In this document: positions 9,364-17,333 of the stretch, one piece after another | How the letters are laid out: each line of letters starts with the position of its first letter | How positions within the stretch are numbered: the stretch's first letter is position 1 | Source: Brevibacillus porteri | GTDB lineage: Bacteria > Bacillota > Bacilli > Brevibacillales > Brevibacillaceae | Reading direction: 5' to 3' | Assembly (NCBI RefSeq): GCF_003013475.1 | Contig: NZ_PXZO01000042.1 | Span: forward strand, 62,001 to 126,000 | DNA length: 64,000 nucleotides | Made by a program: the position numbers and the translations under genes | The notes under the pieces: model-generated | Database searches by the model: none | Told to the model about the DNA's origin: nothing | The model's input: the letters and a program-made list of their open reading frames with translations, nothing else

Positions 9364-11064
9364 TTACTCTTTCGTCCTGACGAGAAGCGCATCCGTTCTT
9401 TTCTGAATCTTGCCTGCCATCCACATGATCGCGGTACGTACCAACAGATTCGCTACAATGATTAACGTAGACATCGCAGCAGCTTGCGCGATATCACCTG
9501 AGTCCTCCTTATTCACAATCGCAACCGCAGCCGGTTTCAGGTCTGGTGCATACAAGAAAATAATGGCCGAGACCGTCACCATGCTGTTGATGAAATAGTA
9601 GAGGAACACTTCCAGAATCGTCGGCAATGACAGCGGAACTGTCACCCGCAGCAATGTCCGATACCAGGGCACGTTCATCGATTCCGATGCAGCCTCGAAC
9701 TCGCTATCCAGCTTCTTCAGACCGGACGTCATCGTCAGGAAAGAAACCGAGTAGAAGTGAACGATGTTACACAAAATGACGATCCAAATCGTGCCGTAAA
9801 TGCCGTGCAGCGGTTGATTCGGATTGTTGAAAAAGAATACGTAGATCAAACCGAGCACGAGTCCTGGCAATGCAAGCGGCAGCATGGACAGAAAATACGC
9901 TGACTGACGTAGCAGACGATGCCCGCGTGACTTCTCGATGAGATACGCGAACAAAAAAGTAGCGACTGTGCCAATCAATGCCGTCGCAAACGCGATAAGC
10001 AAGCTCGTTACAAACGGTCCTTCCTCATCCAAAAAGTCTTCGTAGTGCGTAAAGGAAATGGACAGATTGTACGGCCACACTTTTACAAGAGAGCCGTAAA
10101 TAGCAACCAGGATGATGCTAATAATCACAGCGGACACGGCGGAGCAAAGCACGTAGAACAACCCATCCCGCAGTTTGTTGCGTTCAATTCGGTAAGGGGT
10201 GGACTTCGCACTCAACCAACCGCTCTGTTTACGCTGGGAGATGCGATCGATCACAAATGAGATGACGGCTGGTATCAACAGCAGCACCCCAACGGCCGCA
10301 CCCATTTGCATGTTCTGTTGCCCAATAACCTGCTTGTACAAATCTGTCGCCAGCACGTTGTACTGCCCGCCGACCACTTTGGGAGCCCCGAAGTCGGTAA
10401 AGGTCAAAACGAAGCAGACAAAAATGGCACTGATCAGCGCAAATCTCGTACCTGGTACCGTGACCGTCCAAAATATGCGCCACTTGGACGCCCCGAGCGT
10501 CTCTGCCGCTTCATACATACGGTAATCTGCACTTGCGAGTGCCACCGACAGCATCAGAAACGCCTGCGGAAACGTATAGAGTACCTCCGCCATCACAATC
10601 CCGATAGGCCCGTAGAGCTCCATACGGAATTCCGGCAACAGCCCAAAAAATCCGGTAGAAATCAGCCCTTGATTGCCAAACAGGTAGGTCAGCGCCAAGC
10701 CGTGCAGCATAGAGGGTGCGAATAGCGGCAAGAGTGCAACAGACCGATAAAACCATTTGCTACGAATCGCGCTTCTCTCCAGTGCGTAAGCAAATCCGAA
10801 GCCCAGCGTAACGGCAATGATCGTCGTGACCGTCGACACCTTAATGGAGTTCCACAATGACATCACGAGAGCTGGCGTCGAGAAGTAATTGGCAAAGTGC
10901 ATAAGCCCAATAAAGTTCCCGTCCTGATCCGTAACGGCCTTGATCACCAGCTCACCAAGCGGCAGCAGGATGGCAAACAACAGCGCGATGGTCATGCAGA
11001 CGATGATCGCGTTTTGGCTCCATTGGTTAGCATCTGGGCGTATTCGTTTTAACCAGGTGTCCAT
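9364..11064 (-). CDS. ABC importer permease, two fused permease domains (2-aminoethylphosphonate PhnU2/FbpB type)
   Basis: 566 residues with about twelve membrane helices and two binding-protein-dependent permease domains: the first at about residues 55-275, the second at about 340-545, each with a cytoplasmic EAA-type loop (EAAETLGASKWR and EAASESMNVPWYR). This fused form is typical of the iron(III)/thiamine/phosphonate importer group and matches the putative 2-aminoethylphosphonate permease family. The ATG at 11064 is preceded by AAGGAG. It lies between the ATPase gene (15-base gap) and the HAD phosphatase gene. It would form the membrane channel with the neighbouring ATPase and lipoprotein. 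Confidence 0.85.
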   Translation of the reverse strand: MDTWLKRIRPDANQWSQNAIIVCMTIALLFAILLPLGELVIKAVTDQDGNFIGLMHFANYFSTPALVMSLWNSIKVSTVTTIIAVTLGFGFAYALERSAIRSKWFYRSVALLPLFAPSMLHGLALTYLFGNQGLISTGFFGLLPEFRMELYGPIGIVMAEVLYTFPQAFLMLSVALASADYRMYEAAETLGASKWRIFWTVTVPGTRFALISAIFVCFVLTFTDFGAPKVVGGQYNVLATDLYKQVIGQQNMQMGAAVGVLLLIPAVISFVIDRISQRKQSGWLSAKSTPYRIERNKLRDGLFYVLCSAVSAVIISIILVAIYGSLVKVWPYNLSISFTHYEDFLDEEGPFVTSLLIAFATALIGTVATFLFAYLIEKSRGHRLLRQSAYFLSMLPLALPGLVLGLIYVFFFNNPNQPLHGIYGTIWIVILCNIVHFYSVSFLTMTSGLKKLDSEFEAASESMNVPWYRTLLRVTVPLSLPTILEVFLYYFINSMVTVSAIIFLYAPDLKPAAVAIVNKEDSGDIAQAAAMSTLIIVANLLVRTAIMWMAGKIQKRTDALLVRTKE

Positions 11065-11078
11065 ATCGTATGCGCTCC

Positions 11079-12110
11079 TTAGCCAACAGCCAGGTCTGCC
11101 GTATCATCAAAACGGATGACATGCTCTGGCGGCAGAGTGAAGGCAATTTTTTGATCCGGCCAAACATGATGAGACACCATAGCATGTGCCGGGACATCAA
11201 TCGTGACAAACTGTTGCAACAAAGTACCTTGTCGACCGATTAACTCTGCGACAATCCGATAATGCGTACCGCGATATTCCAGCTCGCGCACGATTCCTTG
11301 TCTGCCTTTTTCATGCCCGTCACGCAGCAACTGAACATGCTCCGGACGGATGGCGAGCATAGCCTGTTCCGAGTGCTTATCCGACTGGATAAAGCTGATG
11401 GCTCCGATAAAATCAGCGACAAATGGCGTTTTAGGACGCTCGTACACTTCTTTTGGCGTACCGACCTGAATGATGCGCGACTGGTTCATAACCACGATGC
11501 GGTCCGCCATCGTCAACGCTTCCTCCTGATCGTGCGTTACCATAATCGTCGTCATCCCGAATTGATGATGGAGCCGACGAATTTCGTTTCGGAGTTTGGC
11601 ACGAACCTTGGCGTCCAGCGCAGATAATGGCTCGTCCAAGAGCAAGCAGTCCGGCGAAAACGCCAAGGCCCTCGCCAGTGCTACCCGCTGCTGCTGCCCT
11701 CCTGATAATTGGGCCGGGACTTTGTTGCGGTGTTCTCCCAGCTCAACCAGATGAAGCATTTCCTCTACCCGATCAGCAATTTGTGCCTTGGAGAAGCGAT
11801 TACGCAATCCGTAAGCAATGTTTTCACTGACCGTCAAATTCGGAAACAAAGCGTACGATTGAAACATCATGCCAAAATTCCGTTTCCCTGCTGGCAACGA
11901 GGTAATGTCTTTCCCGGCAATGACGACGCTCCCTTGATCCGCTTTTTCCAGTCCTGCGAGGATGCGCAACAACGTTGTTTTACCGCAGCCGCTCGGTCCG
12001 AGCAGACAGATGAATTCATTCTTGGCAATGTCCAGTTGAATGTCCTGAAGCGCTGTGTGCTTCCCAAATCGCTTGGCGAGATTGCATAATGACAAATAGC
12101 CTTGCTCCAT
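11079..12110 (-). CDS. ABC importer ATP-binding protein (2-aminoethylphosphonate/spermidine/iron type)
   Basis: 343 residues, ATG at 12110. Walker A GPSGCGKTT, Q-loop FQSYALF, signature LSGGQQQR, Walker B LLLDEPLSALD and the switch His in VTHDQEEA are all present. After the nucleotide-binding domain (about residues 1-235) there is a C-terminal TOBE-like extension (about 265-335). This is the layout of the PotA/FbpC/PhnT group, which drives uptake rather than export. It follows the lipoprotein gene by about 20 bases and precedes the permease gene. Given its partners, uptake of 2-aminoethylphosphonate or a similar small zwitterion is the best guess; iron or polyamine uptake cannot be excluded from this subunit alone. 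Confidence 0.88.
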   Translation of the reverse strand: MEQGYLSLCNLAKRFGKHTALQDIQLDIAKNEFICLLGPSGCGKTTLLRILAGLEKADQGSVVIAGKDITSLPAGKRNFGMMFQSYALFPNLTVSENIAYGLRNRFSKAQIADRVEEMLHLVELGEHRNKVPAQLSGGQQQRVALARALAFSPDCLLLDEPLSALDAKVRAKLRNEIRRLHHQFGMTTIMVTHDQEEALTMADRIVVMNQSRIIQVGTPKEVYERPKTPFVADFIGAISFIQSDKHSEQAMLAIRPEHVQLLRDGHEKGRQGIVRELEYRGTHYRIVAELIGRQGTLLQQFVTIDVPAHAMVSHHVWPDQKIAFTLPPEHVIRFDDTADLAVG

Positions 12111-12130
12111 CACAAATGCCCCTTTATTCT

Positions 12131-13222
12131 TTACTTTTTCGGTTCAGCCTTGGAGCCGTACTTCTGCTCCCACTCTTTCAGAATGCCTTCGCGGTCTCTT
12201 GCTGCTTGATACAAGTCCAGCTTGGTCAGCTGCGATACCGGATCTTGTTTGTAGCCTTTTGGAATTTGACTTCCTTCTTGCTTGATGCTCAAAATCGCGT
12301 AGTTTTTGTTGTATTCCTTCATCGGCTCATCACTGATCGCCCAGTCGAGGAACAATTTTGCTTCTGGCTTGATGTCCTTTTTCTTTACGAGCGCGCTCGC
12401 TTCCATATCCCAGCCCGAGCCTTCTTTCGGGAACACGACTTCGACTGGAGCTCCTTTTTTCTGTTCCTGAATGCCGCTGTATCCATAAGAGATACCGATT
12501 GGCGCTTCACCAGCGGACGCCATCTTCGCCGGCTTGGAGCCAGAGTGCGTGTAGACCATCATGTTTTCATGCAGCTTGTCCATGTATGCCCAAGCCTTGT
12601 CTTTGCCGTACAACTGATGCAGGGCGTTGACGGTCAAGTAGCCTGTTCCAGAAGAAGCAGGGTGAGGCATCGCGATTAAGCCTTTGTATTCTGGTTTGAC
12701 CAAATCTTCGTACGACTGTGGGATGGGTAGATTGCGCTTTTCCATCTCTGCTTTGTTAACAATAATGGCTGTCTCCCAAATATCCATGCCTACCCATTTC
12801 GGCGGGTTGGCCTTGTCCTTGAATTCAGGCAGTACACGATCTACGCCCTTGGGAGCATATGACTCCAACATTTCCATATCGTCCATCACCAAAAGACTGG
12901 TGGCAGCCAGACCCCAGATTACGTCGGCTTGCGGATTGTCCTTCTCGGCAATCAGCTTGGCTGTCATGATACCAGTGGAGTCACGAACGATGTTTACTTT
13001 GATATCCGGATACTGCTCTTTGAAAGAAGTCAGATACGTCTTGATCTGTTCATCTTCAATGGCCGTGTACACATTGATTTCTCCAGATGCGTTAGACACA
13101 GCAGCCGTCGAACCGGTTTGCCCACTGCTCGATGCTGTTCCCTCTGTCTTCGGTGCTCCGCAGCCTGCCAACAAACTCGTAACGACCAACGTTGCTACCA
13201 TCACATTCCACTTGATTTTCAC
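12131..13222 (-). CDS. ABC importer solute-binding lipoprotein (putative 2-aminoethylphosphonate-binding, PhnS2 type)
   Basis: 363 residues with a GTG start at 13222 (AAAGGAG seven bases upstream); the open frame extends further but without a start signal. The lipobox LLAGC gives an N-terminal lipid anchor. Segments such as INVYTAIEDEQIK, VRDSTGIMTAKLIAEK and ADVIWGLAATSLL are characteristic of the putative 2-aminoethylphosphonate-binding family within the iron-type binding-protein superfamily. It is the first gene of an operon with ATPase, permease, HAD phosphatase and SMR transporter, and is divergent from a GbsR-like regulator gene. The ligand assignment follows family annotation, which is itself partly predicted. 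Confidence 0.8.
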   Translation of the reverse strand: MKIKWNVMVATLVVTSLLAGCGAPKTEGTASSSGQTGSTAAVSNASGEINVYTAIEDEQIKTYLTSFKEQYPDIKVNIVRDSTGIMTAKLIAEKDNPQADVIWGLAATSLLVMDDMEMLESYAPKGVDRVLPEFKDKANPPKWVGMDIWETAIIVNKAEMEKRNLPIPQSYEDLVKPEYKGLIAMPHPASSGTGYLTVNALHQLYGKDKAWAYMDKLHENMMVYTHSGSKPAKMASAGEAPIGISYGYSGIQEQKKGAPVEVVFPKEGSGWDMEASALVKKKDIKPEAKLFLDWAISDEPMKEYNKNYAILSIKQEGSQIPKGYKQDPVSQLTKLDLYQAARDREGILKEWEQKYGSKAEPKK

Positions 13223-13325
13223 TGTGATTCTCCTTTTCTGAAAGAAAGTATCGGATAACAACCATCTGTGTTCAAAAATTATTGTACATTCGCTTTGTGT
13301 TTCGCCCATGAAACCACTGTTAATG

Positions 13326-13350
13326 GAGCATTAAGATTACGTAAATGCTC
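13326..13350. promoter_or_regulatory. Inverted repeat, candidate operator of the GbsR-like regulator
   Basis: GAGCATT and AATGCTC arms face each other across 11 bases in the region between the divergent importer and regulator genes. The dyad lies about 40 bases upstream of the TATAAT box of the regulator gene. No regulator is proven to bind it. Confidence 0.4.
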
Positions 13351-13389
13351 ATAACAATAGCTTTATCACTGTGTAGAAAAACTTTTTGC

Positions 13390-13395
13390 TATAAT
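13390..13395 (+). promoter_or_regulatory. Sigma-A -10 box of the GbsR-like gene
   Basis: A perfect TATAAT preceded by TTTTGC lies 58 bases upstream of the GTG start. No good -35 hexamer is seen at 17 bases, which suits an activated or extended -10 type promoter. Confidence 0.45.
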
Positions 13396-13453
13396 GGAAG
13401 TATCATACAAAAAGAATTGAACGAAATAATGATGACGGTGGCACGAGAGGGAA

Positions 13454-14011
13454 GTGAATATTCGTATGTCTTTGAACGAGGAAAATGTACCAGAAGAAAA
13501 ACGCCTCCATATTCGTAAACAAATGATCGAAGCCATAGCAGAAACGATGGACTTGTATGGCGCTACTCATTCCTCGGGTCAGCTTTACGGTGTCATGTTC
13601 TTCGAGAATCGCCCGATGACGCTCGACGAGATGAAAACACAGATGAACATGAGCAAAAGCAACATGAGCTATGCAGTGAGATCCTTAATGGAATCCCGCA
13701 TGGTCAAAAAACTCGAGGAAAAGCAGGAACGAAAAGAGCTGTATGCGGCGGAGACCAACTTCTTCACAGCGTTCCAAAACTTTTTCACATACAAGCTGCA
13801 GCGTGAAATCGATGTGATGACCGGTGCCATCGACCAGGCAATGCCTGAATTAACCGAGCTGATCCTTCAGGAAAGTACCTCTGATGAGGAACGAAAGCTC
13901 GCCCTCCAAGATTTGCACAAGCTCAGACATGCAAAAAAGTATTACGAATGGTTACAAAATTTTGTGTATACCTTGGAACAAGGTGATTTTTTCGAAGAAG
14001 AGCCCGAATAG
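13454..14011 (+). CDS. GbsR/MarR-family transcriptional regulator
   Basis: About 185 residues. The start is either the GTG at 13454 or the ATG at 13466; the ribosome-site spacing does not decide. The winged helix-turn-helix lies at about residues 45-105 (MTLDEMKTQMNMSKSNMSYAVRSL), followed by a long helical C-terminal part, as in GbsR, the choline sensor of Bacillus subtilis, and related osmoprotectant regulators. It is transcribed away from the phosphonate-type importer operon across about 230 bases, so it probably regulates that operon. GbsR relatives sense choline-like amines, which would fit a zwitterionic substrate such as 2-aminoethylphosphonate; that link is inference. Confidence 0.82.
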   Translation: MNIRMSLNEENVPEEKRLHIRKQMIEAIAETMDLYGATHSSGQLYGVMFFENRPMTLDEMKTQMNMSKSNMSYAVRSLMESRMVKKLEEKQERKELYAAETNFFTAFQNFFTYKLQREIDVMTGAIDQAMPELTELILQESTSDEERKLALQDLHKLRHAKKYYEWLQNFVYTLEQGDFFEEEPE

Positions 14012-14012
14012 A

Positions 14013-14058
14013 AAAAAGCCATCTTTCTCTCCAAAGCTAGAGGAAAAGATGGCTTTAC
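14013..14058. terminator. Bidirectional terminator between the GbsR-like and FecCD genes
   Basis: AAAAGCCATCTTT pairs with AAAGATGGCTTT across a loop of about 18 bases, with A-rich and T-rich flanks. It lies between two convergent genes and can serve both. Confidence 0.75.
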
Positions 14059-14068
14059 TTTTTACTTT

Positions 14069-15052
14069 TTACTTTTTCTTCTCTTGACGCACCAAATACA
14101 AGAAGTACGGAACACCGATGACCGCCGTCACAATACCCGCGGGAATCTCGATCGGAGGATTCAGTCCTCTCCCTAATGCATCTGCAATGACGAGAATCAA
14201 CGCGCCCAAAACCGCCGCACCTGGCAACAGATAACGATGCTGATGACCGAATAGCTTTCTCGCCATATGTGGAGCAATCAATCCCACAAAGCCGATCGAG
14301 CCAATCGCCGCTACACATGCGCCTGCCAATGCAACCGCGAGCAGCAAAAGCATATAGCGCGTTCGCACGACATTCAGTCCGAGCCCGGTAGAGCTACCTT
14401 CATCTAGACTGATAATGTCCAGCTTTCGGTGCAGGGCAAGGCTAATGGGAATGAATACGAGCAACCACGGCAGCAAAGCGTAAATTTCATCCCAGCCTTT
14501 CCCCCACAAGCTCCCTGCCAGCCAGACAAGTGAATCATTGGCTTGCATCGGATACTTCACCATGATGAATTCCGTCAACGCTTGACAGCTCGCCCCTACT
14601 CCCATACCGACCAAGGCAAATGTAGTTGGCTGTGCACCGCTTTTCCGAGTGAAATAAATGAGGGCAATCGCTACCGCCAGTGCTCCCAAAAACGCGACAA
14701 TCGGGAGAAGAAGTGGTGAAGCGGTCGGAAACAGAATGATGACAACTACCGCGAACAAGCCCGCGCCTTTGGTTACACCTACGACATCCGGTGATGCCAG
14801 AGGGTTACGGATCATTCCTTGCAAAATCACACCAGAGATCGCGAAGCCCGCTCCAGCAAGAATCGCGAGCAACGCCCGTGGCAATCGATAGTTTTCAATC
14901 ATAAACGTAAGCGACGAAGATTCGCCCATGATCACCCGAATGATTTGATCAGGGCCGATAAAGATCGGACCGATCCCCATGCTAAGCAATGCTGCCACTA
15001 AGATTAAGACAACGAGGCCACTCAGGAGCAGGGTGTTTTTCCGCGACGTCAT
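14069..15052 (-). CDS. Iron-chelate ABC importer permease (FecCD/BtuC family), second subunit
   Basis: 327 residues with about nine or ten membrane helices. Family signatures include GPDQIIRVIMGE near the N-terminus, YRLPRALLAILAGAG, NPLASPDVVGV and the C-terminal GLIAPHMARKLFG, the cytoplasmic contact with the ATPase. The ATG overlaps the stop of the upstream permease gene (ATGA), and GGGAGGG is present upstream. It pairs with that permease as a heterodimer. The organisation resembles the B. subtilis feu and yfm siderophore operons. No ATPase gene follows; the next gene is convergent. Confidence 0.9.
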   Translation of the reverse strand: MTSRKNTLLLSGLVVLILVAALLSMGIGPIFIGPDQIIRVIMGESSSLTFMIENYRLPRALLAILAGAGFAISGVILQGMIRNPLASPDVVGVTKGAGLFAVVVIILFPTASPLLLPIVAFLGALAVAIALIYFTRKSGAQPTTFALVGMGVGASCQALTEFIMVKYPMQANDSLVWLAGSLWGKGWDEIYALLPWLLVFIPISLALHRKLDIISLDEGSSTGLGLNVVRTRYMLLLLAVALAGACVAAIGSIGFVGLIAPHMARKLFGHQHRYLLPGAAVLGALILVIADALGRGLNPPIEIPAGIVTAVIGVPYFLYLVRQEKKK

Positions 15053-16059
15053 ACCATTTCCCTCCCCTTTTTTCTCGCCAAGTAAAGAAAGAACGGGGTT
15101 CCCAGGAGAGCCGTTACAATTCCTACAGGAGACTCAAACGGATAGGAAATCAAGCGAGCCAGTACATCGGAGATTGTCACCAGGACAGCACCACCAAGCG
15201 CAGACACAGGGATAACGACCCGATAGTCAGTACCCACGAGCCTCCTTGCGATATGCGGAACCATCAGTCCGACGAATCCGACAGCTCCGGCGACAGCAAC
15301 AGAGGCGCCTGCCAAAATAACGACCACAACATAAGATAGCAGTCGGACGCGGGCGATTTTTTGTCCCAACCCCATCGCGACTTCCTCCCCCAGTCGAAAC
15401 ACAGACAAAGAGCCGGACAGCCAGATCGCCAGCAGGAGTCCCGCCATCGACCACGGCAAAATCAATTGCACATCCGTCCAAGCCGCTCCGCTAATGGAGC
15501 CAGACAACCAGTACAATACATTCGATATGTGTTCGTTAAAGATGATGATTCCCTTCGTAATGGAGGTGAGCAGCAGGTGGATGGCCATTCCTACCAAAGC
15601 GATCTTGAGATTGGTCATCCCACGGGAAGCTGCGAATCCAAAGACAACAAGTCCCCCGACAATCGCTCCAGCAAATGCAAAATAGATGAGATTGGCTTTC
15701 CCGATATCCGGTAAAAACACAATCGCGAGTACGACCACCAAACAAGCCCCCGCATTCACGCCAAATACTTGCGGAGATGCGAGCGGATTGCGGGTAACGG
15801 CCTGCATCACTGCTCCTGCCACAGCCAAATTCGCCCCAATGATGGCTCCCAGTATGGCTCTCGGAACCCGGATGGTTTGGAAAATCAAGAGCTCCTTGGA
15901 GTATTCACCCGATATCCAATGCGTCACTAACGATCGAATTTGCAGCGAAGCTACTCCGGTAAACAAGCTCAGCAACAAACCAATGAGCAAGAGGATTGCC
16001 AAGCCGATCGCAATGAGGACAAAGGTACCTTTTCGTTGTCGTGTCGTTGTTTTCTGCAA
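15049..16059 (-). CDS. Iron-chelate ABC importer permease (FecCD/BtuC family), first subunit
   Basis: 336 residues. It begins with a TTG at 16059, preceded by GAGGTGG at six bases, the best-supported start. Membrane-spanning FecCD family features include RVPRAILGAIIGANLAVAG, NPLASPQVFGVN and GLMVPHIARRLVG. Its partner permease is translationally coupled by a four-base overlap. About 90 bases with a weak hairpin (16100-16127) separate it from the binding-protein gene, which would let the binding protein be made in excess. Iron regulation is expected through the Fur box upstream of the first gene. Confidence 0.9.
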   Translation of the reverse strand: MQKTTTRQRKGTFVLIAIGLAILLLIGLLLSLFTGVASLQIRSLVTHWISGEYSKELLIFQTIRVPRAILGAIIGANLAVAGAVMQAVTRNPLASPQVFGVNAGACLVVVLAIVFLPDIGKANLIYFAFAGAIVGGLVVFGFAASRGMTNLKIALVGMAIHLLLTSITKGIIIFNEHISNVLYWLSGSISGAAWTDVQLILPWSMAGLLLAIWLSGSLSVFRLGEEVAMGLGQKIARVRLLSYVVVVILAGASVAVAGAVGFVGLMVPHIARRLVGTDYRVVIPVSALGGAVLVTISDVLARLISYPFESPVGIVTALLGTPFFLYLARKKGREMV

Positions 16060-16099
16060 TACAAGCCACCTCGATCAATTACCACGTGCAAGAACACCG

Positions 16100-16127
16100 A
16101 AAAGACCAGATCAGCGATCGGTCTTTC
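16100..16127 (-). terminator. Attenuating hairpin between the siderophore-binding protein and permease genes
   Basis: A stem of AAAGACC(A)GATC against GATC(G)GTCTTT with a three-base loop. The T-run on the minus strand is short, so partial termination is more likely than full. Such hairpins often set a higher dose of the binding protein. Confidence 0.5.
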
Positions 16128-16150
16128 CAGATTTTGCATCGTATGTGTTC

Positions 16151-17119
16151 TTATTTATCCTTACTGTACAAAAGGTTCACTGCCTCTTCGACAATGCGTT
16201 CCGCAGATTTCAGTCCGCGATAGCGCGTCCAGAGGTCACGATTTACTTTGTGTACTTCCTGATTTTTGACGGCGGTGATATTGTTCCAGAGCGGATTTTG
16301 CTTCCACTCGTTCAACAACGCGTCGTCTGCTTCCGCGAGGAAAATCACATCTGGGTCCCACTGCACCATTTGCTCCAAACTGATTTTTACCGTTGGTTCT
16401 GGCGCATCCTGAATCGCATTTTTGATTCCAATCATTTCGAGCAATTCACCATCAAACGATTTCGAACCATGTGCAGACAGCGAATCTGCGCGGAATACAC
16501 CCAGCATGACATTGCGAGAATCCCCAGCCGGTATCTTCTTCTTAAACTCTGCGATGATCTCTTTGTGCTTGATCAGGCGTTGTTCTGCTTCTTGTTGCTT
16601 GTTCAGCGCTTCCCCAATCGTGGCAAACGAGCTCAAGTTTTCCTGATACGTCGAGTTGCGGCTTTTCAAAATGATCGTCGGTGCGATTTTTTGCAAATCC
16701 TTGTAAATGTCCTTGTGGCGATTCAAATCACCGATAATCAGATCTGGCTGCAACGAGCTAATGACTTCCAGACTCGGCTGCTGGCGAGTCCCCACAGGAG
16801 TATACTCGATTTTTTTGCCGATCAGTCCTTCTACGTCCTTATCCTTCTCTTGCGCGATTCCTACAGGCGTCACTCCCAGCTCCCATAGTCCGTCTACAAA
16901 GGAGTACTCCAACGCGACGACTCTTTTCGGGTCTCCGGTAATTTCCGTTTCGCCCAACTCATGTTTCACGATGCGCTTTTGTGCGGTTTGCGCACTATCT
17001 GTACCTGCTGCTGGCTGTTTTTGCTCTGCGCTGCCGCACCCGGTCAGTAATACCGTACCTGCCAGTGCAAGCGTCCAAAGCATATGACCGAGACGTTTCA
17101 TTCCGTTTGTTCGCCTCAT
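16151..17119 (-). CDS. Iron-chelate-binding lipoprotein (FecB/YfmC-like)
   Basis: 322 residues, ATG at 17119 with GAGGG seven bases upstream. The signal peptide ends in a lipobox (LLTGC), so the mature protein is anchored on the outer face of the membrane. The periplasmic-binding-protein-2 fold is supported by PKRVVALEYSFVDGLWELGVTPVGIA and by LQPDLIIGDLNRHKDIYKDLQKIAPT, typical of Fe(III)-dicitrate and siderophore-binding proteins. It is the first gene of an iron importer operon with a near-perfect Fur box at 17144-17158. Similarity is greatest to the iron-citrate type (YfmC) in my reading, but the chelate cannot be fixed without a search. Confidence 0.85.
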   Translation of the reverse strand: MRRTNGMKRLGHMLWTLALAGTVLLTGCGSAEQKQPAAGTDSAQTAQKRIVKHELGETEITGDPKRVVALEYSFVDGLWELGVTPVGIAQEKDKDVEGLIGKKIEYTPVGTRQQPSLEVISSLQPDLIIGDLNRHKDIYKDLQKIAPTIILKSRNSTYQENLSSFATIGEALNKQQEAEQRLIKHKEIIAEFKKKIPAGDSRNVMLGVFRADSLSAHGSKSFDGELLEMIGIKNAIQDAPEPTVKISLEQMVQWDPDVIFLAEADDALLNEWKQNPLWNNITAVKNQEVHKVNRDLWTRYRGLKSAERIVEEAVNLLYSKDK

Positions 17120-17143
17120 CTTTTGTCCCTCACTTGATGTAAT

Positions 17144-17158
17144 TGATAATGATTATTA
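17144..17158 (-). promoter_or_regulatory. Fur box upstream of the iron-chelate importer
   Basis: TGATAAT-G-ATTATTA is a 7-1-7 inverted repeat with one mismatch to the Fur consensus TGATAATNATTATCA. It lies about 25 bases upstream of the start of the binding-protein gene, overlapping the expected promoter, so repression by Fur under iron excess is expected. Confidence 0.85.
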
Positions 17159-17283
17159 TTACCGTTGAAATGCGTTTTTTATTGTAACAATCTGCTGCCG
17201 CAAATGAAACATTGTGTTTATTAAACCTTTTACCGTAATAAAGGTGATTAACGTCATTTTGTTCACGCTCTGCCATTACGAAA

Positions 17284-17323
17284 AAAAGCCGTTACGTCTG
17301 AACCATCGACGTAAACGGCTTTT
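17284..17323 (-). terminator. Terminator of the first glycosyltransferase gene
   Basis: AAAAGCCGTTACGTC pairs with GACGTAAACGGCTTTT across a nine-base loop, with Ts following on the minus strand. It lies 10 bases after the stop at 17334. Confidence 0.85.
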
Positions 17324-17333
17324 CGCTACGATG

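Noticed and set aside
15686..16888. A 400-codon plus-strand open frame opposite the FecCD and FecB-like genes
   Set aside because: It runs antisense to two well-supported genes, has no ribosome site or family resemblance, and its composition is that of a complementary strand shadow.
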